From Allocatelliglobosispora scoriae (lineage in GTDB: Bacteria; Actinomycetota; Actinomycetes; Mycobacteriales; Micromonosporaceae): 64,000 nt of DNA. Shown here one piece after another: positions 59,825 through 64,000 of this stretch (positions are counted from its first letter, which is position 1; each line of letters starts with the position of its first letter). The stretch is taken from positions 62,001 to 126,000 of the forward strand of contig NZ_JACHMN010000003.1 in NCBI RefSeq assembly GCF_014204945.1, read 5' to 3'. Below the pieces are notes generated by a model. That model saw only the letters and a list, made by a program, of their open reading frames with translations, was not told the DNA's origin and did no database searches. A program made the position numbers and the translations under genes.

Positions 59825-59830
59825 TACATT
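59825..59830 (+). promoter_or_regulatory. -10 hexamer TACATT with -35-like CCGACA
   Basis: TACATT precedes the GTG at 59838 by seven bases; CCGACA at 59802-59807 is 17 bases upstream of it. This supports a leaderless start at 59838. Confidence 0.4.
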
Positions 59831-59837
59831 TCCCATC

Positions 59838-60347
59838 GTGAACACGGGGACCTGGCTCTTCCTGGCAATCGGCGCGGTCGGCGTCGTGATCGCCGCCATC
59901 GCCGTCCTGGGTGGGGACCTCTTCGACCTGGGCGACGGCTTCGTCAACACCGAAGTCATCTCAGCCCTGGTCGGTGGATTCGGATTCGGCGCCGCCGCAG
60001 CCAACGAGCTGGTCGGTGCGGAAGCGGGCCAAGCCGTCGTGATCCTGCTGGGCCTGGCGATCGGCGCGATCATCGCCTGGCTGGCCTGGTTGGCCTCCAG
60101 CCGCCTGCGCAACATGCCCACGGACGCCACCCCCAACCGGGACCACCTGGCCGGCACCACGGGCGTGGTCGTCACACCGGTGCCCGCCGAGGGTTTCGGC
60201 GAGGTCCTGGTCCGGATCGGCGGCCAGCCGGTGAAGCTCAGCGCGCGCAGCGCCCGGCCGCTCCCGTTCGGCGCCAAGGTCCTCGTCCTCGATGCACTCA
60301 GCGACACCAGCGTGATCGTCGAGGAATCCACCCCCACCACCCTGTAA
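59838..60347 (+). CDS. NfeD-like membrane protein
   Basis: The protein (169 residues from GTG 59838) has four hydrophobic helices in two pairs (TWLFLAIGAVGVVIAAIAV, VISALVGGFGFGAAAA, VVILLGLAIGAIIAWLAW) and a C-terminal OB-fold-like domain (about 105-165: LAGTTGVVVTPVPAEGFGEV, KLSARSARPLPFGAKVLV), the layout of NfeD proteins that work with flotillins. The frame runs back to TTG 59811 and GTG 59820, but the TACATT box and hydrophobic beginning favour 59838. It lies 20 bases before the flotillin gene. Confidence 0.78.
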   Translation: MNTGTWLFLAIGAVGVVIAAIAVLGGDLFDLGDGFVNTEVISALVGGFGFGAAAANELVGAEAGQAVVILLGLAIGAIIAWLAWLASSRLRNMPTDATPNRDHLAGTTGVVVTPVPAEGFGEVLVRIGGQPVKLSARSARPLPFGAKVLVLDALSDTSVIVEESTPTTL

Positions 60348-60367
60348 TACCCAGCAAAGGACCCACA

Positions 60368-61912
60368 TTGACTCCCCTCGCCATCGCGATCGTCGGCGCC
60401 CTCGTTCTGGTGCTGGTGCTCGTCCTGTTCGTCATCTCCCGCATCAAGGTCGCCGGTCCCAACGAGGCGTTCATCGTCACCGGCCGCAAGGGCCGCAAGA
60501 TCGAAAGCGCCGACGGTCAGCGCTCCACCGACCTGAGCGGCCAGAAGGTCGTCATGGGCGCCTCGGTCTTTGTGCTGCCCATCGTGCAGAAGCTCAACGC
60601 GCTCGACCTCTCCAGCCGCCGGCTGCACATCGAGATCACCGGTGCCGTCAGCAAGCAGGGCATCCGCGCCAACCTGCAGGGCGTCGCGATCGTCAAGGTC
60701 GGCGGCACCGAGGACGCGATCCGCGCCGCCGCCCAGCGGTTCCTCGACCAGCAGGCCGAGATCGAGGAGTTCACCCGTGAGGTCCTCGCCGGTGCGCTGC
60801 GCTCCATCGTCGGCCGGCTCACCGTCGAGGAGATCATCCGGGACCGGGCGGCCTTCGCCAGCGCGGTCGCCGAGGAGGCCGAGCACTCCATGACCAACCA
60901 GGGTCTCGTGCTCGACACCTTCCAGCTCCAGGACATCCTCGCCGAGGGTTCCTACCTGCAGGACCTCGGTCGGCCCGAAGCCGCCCGGGTGCTCAAGGAC
61001 GCCGCCATCGCCGAAGCGCTGGCCCGCCAGCAGGCCGAGCAGGCCCGCCTCCTCGCCGAGGAGTCGATCGCCGAGGCGCAGCGGAACCTCGCCCTGAAGA
61101 AGGCGGCCATCCAGGCCGAGACCGACGCGGCCGAGGCGGTCTCCAAGGCGGCCGGCCCGCTCGCCGAGGCCGAGCGCCAGCAGGTCGTCCTCTCCGAGCA
61201 GCAGAAGGTCGCCGAGCGCAACGCCGAGCTCAAGCAGCGCCAGCTCGACACCGAGGTACGCAAGCCCGCCGACGCCGCGCGTTACAAGGTCGAGCAGGAG
61301 GCCGAGGCCGACCGTAACGCCAAGGTCCTCGCCGCCGACGGTTCGCGGCAGGCGACGATCGCCGCTGCCCAGGCGAACGCCGAGCAGGCCCGCCTGATGG
61401 GTGAGGGTGAGCGGGCCCGTCGTGCGGCTCTCGCCGAGGCGAACGCCATCGAGGGTGCCAAGGAGGGTGAGGCGGAGCAGCGTCGGCGTACGGCGATCGC
61501 CGAGGCCGTCGAGCGGGAGGGCCAGGCTTCCGCCTCGGCGATCCTCGCCAACGGTCAGTCCGAGGCCGAGGCGATGCGGCTCAAGGCCGAGGCGTTCTCG
61601 AACTACAACGAGGCGGCGATCCTCGACCTGCTGGTGCGGGTGCTGCCGCAGGTCGTGGCTTCGGCCTCGGCGCCGATGGGCAACATCGACAAGCTGACGG
61701 TGATCTCGACCGATGGCGCTTCGTCGTTGACGAAGTCCGTCGCCTCCAACGTGGCTCAGGGGCTGCAGTTGGGGACCGATCTGACGGGGATCGACCTGCC
61801 GGCGTTGCTGGCCCGGTTGGCTGCTTCCGCCTCGTCGGGGGACAGCGCTGTGCCGGCTCGGCCGACTCGGCCGGCTTCGGCCAAGGGTGATAAGCCTGTG
61901 ATCGAGGGCTGA
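60368..61912 (+). CDS. Flotillin-like SPFH/band 7 protein
   Basis: The 514-residue protein has one N-terminal helix (IAIVGALVLVLVLVLFVI), an SPFH domain (about 25-200, with FIVTGRKGRK, TREVLAGALRSIVGRLTVEE) and a long charged coiled coil (about 200-420, many EA repeats such as AEAERQQVVLSEQQ), then a Ser/Ala-rich tail. Flotillins organise membrane microdomains. The TTG at 60368 follows AAAGGA by seven bases. It forms a unit with the NfeD-like gene. Confidence 0.9.
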   Translation: MTPLAIAIVGALVLVLVLVLFVISRIKVAGPNEAFIVTGRKGRKIESADGQRSTDLSGQKVVMGASVFVLPIVQKLNALDLSSRRLHIEITGAVSKQGIRANLQGVAIVKVGGTEDAIRAAAQRFLDQQAEIEEFTREVLAGALRSIVGRLTVEEIIRDRAAFASAVAEEAEHSMTNQGLVLDTFQLQDILAEGSYLQDLGRPEAARVLKDAAIAEALARQQAEQARLLAEESIAEAQRNLALKKAAIQAETDAAEAVSKAAGPLAEAERQQVVLSEQQKVAERNAELKQRQLDTEVRKPADAARYKVEQEAEADRNAKVLAADGSRQATIAAAQANAEQARLMGEGERARRAALAEANAIEGAKEGEAEQRRRTAIAEAVEREGQASASAILANGQSEAEAMRLKAEAFSNYNEAAILDLLVRVLPQVVASASAPMGNIDKLTVISTDGASSLTKSVASNVAQGLQLGTDLTGIDLPALLARLAASASSGDSAVPARPTRPASAKGDKPVIEG

Positions 61913-61979
61913 CGCCCCGCTCTCGGTCTCCGGCACTTGGCCGCGCTCACCTGGTGGTGTGTGCGGCCTTGTGCTGTGC

Positions 61980-62055
61980 GGTTGGGGGGCCGGGATCGAC
62001 CCGCTCTGGGCGGTCAGGCTTGATCCCGTCGCGGGTCGATCCCGGCCCCCCAACC
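61980..62055 (+). repeat. Long inverted repeat F between convergent genes
   Basis: GGTTGGGGGGCCGGGATCGA begins a 28-base arm that pairs perfectly around a loop with CTGGGCGGTCAGGCTTGATC. It is the main feature of the 61913-62149 gap. Confidence 0.85.
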
Positions 62056-62149
62056 GGACTCTGGTCACTCTGGGGTGAGACCAGAACGAGGGGCTTACAA
62101 CATATTGACGGTGGCCCTTGTCGGTTGGGCTCGACAATATTGGTGTGTG

Positions 62150-62428
62150 TTATTTGAGCGGGGTGTTCAGGACCCTGAGGCGGTCCTGGTACTCCTGGTC
62201 GTTGATCTCGCCCTTGGCGTAGCGCTGGGCGAGGATCACCCGGGGGTCGCTGTCTCCGCCGTGGTTCCAGCCGCCGTGGTGGCTGGCCCAGGCAGCCGCA
62301 CGGAAGTGGCGGTGGCGGCGCCAGAAGAGGCCTCGGAAGAGCGCGATGACGAGGATCCAGGCGCCGATCCAGAAGAGCGGGGCGAAGATCCACCAGCCGC
62401 CGTAGGCGAGGTGTTCGTGTGCCAGCAT
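62150..62428 (-). CDS. SHOCT-domain membrane protein
   Basis: The 92-residue protein has one helix (about 10-32: GWWIFAPLFWIGAWILVIAL), a basic His-rich stretch and a C-terminal SHOCT motif (RYAKGEINDQEYQDRLRVL). Such proteins are small oligomerisation adaptors. The ATG at 62428 has GGAGG at a good distance. It is convergent with the flotillin gene and codirectional with the response regulator upstream. Confidence 0.85.
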   Translation of the reverse strand: MLAHEHLAYGGWWIFAPLFWIGAWILVIALFRGLFWRRHRHFRAAAWASHHGGWNHGGDSDPRVILAQRYAKGEINDQEYQDRLRVLNTPLK

Positions 62429-62529
62429 TTCGGGTCCTCCCTCGAAGGTTTCTTGATTCGAGAGTCCCTTTTCGCCGCGGGGTTTGCGTCGTCTGTGGGG
62501 CGGCAGTCGGGCTACCCCTGCGGGAGTAG

Positions 62530-63198
62530 TCAGTTCATCCAGCCGGGGCGGACCAGAGCGGATTCGTAGGCCAGGACGACCAGTTGGGCCCGGTCCCGGG
62601 CGTTCAGCTTGATCATGGCTCGGCTGACGTGGGTTTTGGCTGTCAGCGGGCTCACCACCAGCCGGGCTGCTATCTCCTCGTTGGTGAGGCCCAGGGCGAC
62701 CAGGGCCACGACCTCGCGTTCCCGGTCGGTGAGGGACTCGAGCTGGCGGGTCGGCTTCTCGGTGGAGCGGGAGCGGGTGGCGTACTCGGCTATCAGGCGG
62801 CGGGTCACGCCGGGGGAGAGGAGTGCTTCGCCGGCGGCCACCACGCGGACGGCGCGGACCAGGTCGGCCGGTTCGGTGTCCTTGACGAGGAAACCGGCGG
62901 CGCCGTCGCGGATCGCGGTGAAGACATACTCGTCCAGCTCGAAGGTGGTCAGGACGATCACCCTGGTGTTGACGAGTCGTTCGTCGGCCGCGATCCGGCG
63001 GGTCGCCGCCAGGCCGTCGAGCACGGGCATCCGGATATCCATGAGTACGACGTCCGGGGTGCTCTGCAGCGCCATGCTGATCGCGACCTCGCCGTTGGGC
63101 GCCTCGCCGACGACCGTGATGTCGGGCTGGGCGTCGAGCAGAGCGCGGAAACCGGCCCGGACCAGGGCCTGATCGTCGGCGAGCAGAACCGTGATCAT
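62530..63198 (-). CDS. NarL/LuxR-family response regulator
   Basis: The 222-residue regulator has a receiver domain with acidic pocket Asp8-Asp9, the phosphoacceptor Asp54 in LMDIRMP and switch residues in VLTTF, then a LuxR-type helix-turn-helix at about 155-215 (LTDREREVVALVALGLTNEE). The start overlaps the stop of the sensor kinase gene (ATGA), so the pair forms one two-component system. The target is unknown. Confidence 0.93.
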   Translation of the reverse strand: MITVLLADDQALVRAGFRALLDAQPDITVVGEAPNGEVAISMALQSTPDVVLMDIRMPVLDGLAATRRIAADERLVNTRVIVLTTFELDEYVFTAIRDGAAGFLVKDTEPADLVRAVRVVAAGEALLSPGVTRRLIAEYATRSRSTEKPTRQLESLTDREREVVALVALGLTNEEIAARLVVSPLTAKTHVSRAMIKLNARDRAQLVVLAYESALVRPGWMN

Positions 63199-64000
63199 GA
63201 TTTTCCTCCGGTGCCGGTGGGGAGTAGCGCCATCACGGTGAAGCCCCCGTCGGGGGTGCTGTCGCAGCTTGCGGTGCCGCCGAGGGCGCTCGCCCGCTCG
63301 CGGATGCCGATGAGGCCGTTGCCGCCCTCGTCGCTCGTCGGCTGCTGGGGCGGACCGCCGTCGACGACGCCGATCGTCAGCGAGCCCGCCGCATGGTGCA
63401 GGTGGACGGCAGCCGTCCGCGCCTGACTGTGCCGGACCACGTTGGTCAGCGCCTCCTGAATGATCCGGTACGCCGCGAGCCCCACCGCCGCGGGCACCTC
63501 GGCAGCAGTGCCGCTGCTGGTCAGGGTAACCGTCAGCCCGGCCGTCGAGGCGTCATCGAGGAGCTCGCCGAGCCGGTCCAGATCGGGTGTCGGGCTGCGC
63601 GGCGCCGCCGAGGTGTCGTCGGGGGAGCGGAGTCCGGCGAGCACCGCGCGCACCTCGTCCAACCCGTCCCGGCTCGCCTGCTTGATCGCGAGCAGCGCTG
63701 GGCGTACCTCATCGGGATTGGTGTCCATGACCTCGAGCGCGACGGACGCGCGGACCGTGATGAGCGACAGGCTGTGGGCCAGGACGTCGTGCAGGTCGCG
63801 CGCGATGCGCAGGCGTTGCTCACCGGCCCGGCGCTGCTCCTCCTCGTGGCGGCGCAGCCGCTCCTCGGTGACGAGCTTGCGGAAGGCGATGATCCGCTGC
63901 CGCCGGTTGTCGACGAGCTCGGCGGCGAAGGCGAGCAGCGCGACGAGGCCGAGCCCGCGCAGCTCCTGCAGGGGCGTGCCGAGCGGGCGGAGGTCGGCGA
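63195..64000 (-). CDS. NarL-type sensor histidine kinase, N-terminus beyond the right edge
   Basis: The visible 268 codons hold a HisKA_3 dimerisation domain with the phosphoacceptor His in ARDLHDVLAHSLS (codon near 63791), then a HATPase_c domain with IQEALTNVVRHSQA (N-box) and GGNGLIGIRERA (G-box). Upstream of these is the end of a hydrophobic segment (LVALLAFAAELV) and a short coiled coil; the rest of the sensor domain is beyond base 64000. It is coupled to the response regulator. Confidence 0.93.
   Translation of the reverse strand, partial: ADLRPLGTPLQELRGLGLVALLAFAAELVDNRRQRIIAFRKLVTEERLRRHEEEQRRAGEQRLRIARDLHDVLAHSLSLITVRASVALEVMDTNPDEVRPALLAIKQASRDGLDEVRAVLAGLRSPDDTSAAPRSPTPDLDRLGELLDDASTAGLTVTLTSSGTAAEVPAAVGLAAYRIIQEALTNVVRHSQARTAAVHLHHAAGSLTIGVVDGGPPQQPTSDEGGNGLIGIRERASALGGTASCDSTPDGGFTVMALLPTGTGGKS

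Noticed and set aside
1-64000. tRNA, rRNA, riboswitch or phage genes
   Set aside because: None seen on either strand; no cobalamin riboswitch is apparent upstream of icmA or meaB by eye.

Overview
The window is about 72% G+C DNA with dense, often translationally coupled genes, many GTG starts and several apparently leaderless promoters. This, the two DivIVA-like coiled-coil (Scy/FilP-type) genes, the F420-type luciferase-like oxidoreductase and the crotonyl-CoA carboxylase/reductase plus isobutyryl-CoA mutase point to a filamentous actinobacterium, probably Micromonosporaceae. That placement is inference from gene content; no rRNA or tRNA gene is present to test it. No intergenic gap exceeds 300 bases.

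Layout. (1) 1-9.7 kb: secreted and catabolic genes, namely an M14 carboxypeptidase cut by the left edge, an aldehyde dehydrogenase and two secreted glucose/sorbosone-dehydrogenase-like proteins with PKD domains. (2) 9.9-14.2 kb: a tandem-fused 3-hydroxybutyryl-CoA dehydrogenase, a small Cys/His protein, an alpha/beta hydrolase and a membrane protein. (3) 14.35-33.5 kb: a large surface-polysaccharide locus with five or six glycosyltransferases, a Wzx-type flippase, a Wzy-type polymerase/ligase, a Wzz-like protein, a sugar nucleotidyltransferase, a PIG-L deacetylase, two zinc-finger C-methyltransferases, an epimerase, an anchored beta-helix protein and an asparagine-synthetase-like amidotransferase. 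(4) 33.5-36.3 kb: two tandem DivIVA-domain coiled-coil proteins. (5) 36.5-41.7 kb: ccr, a 2OG-Fe(II) dioxygenase-like gene, methylmalonyl-CoA epimerase, thiolase and meaB. Together with the 3-hydroxybutyryl-CoA dehydrogenase and icmA this supplies C4/C5 acyl-CoA metabolism (acetyl-CoA to butyryl/ethylmalonyl-CoA and isobutyryl/methylmalonyl-CoA). (6) 42-57.6 kb: two gene sets for giant FtsX-like ABC exporters, separated by an Asp23-family gene, a proline/glutamine-rich membrane protein and icmA. (7) 57.7-64 kb: a YbbN-like thioredoxin/TPR protein, a ureohydrolase relative, an NfeD-flotillin pair, a SHOCT protein and a NarL-type two-component system cut by the right edge.

The most unusual signals are several families of long, nearly perfect inverted repeats placed directly behind stop codons (one family has four copies with a conserved asymmetric core); ABC ATPases whose signature motif has decayed and which carry a C-terminal AbrB-like hairpin segment; a polysaccharide locus with an uncommon gene combination; and a dioxygenase-like gene of unknown role placed among ethylmalonyl-CoA pathway genes.
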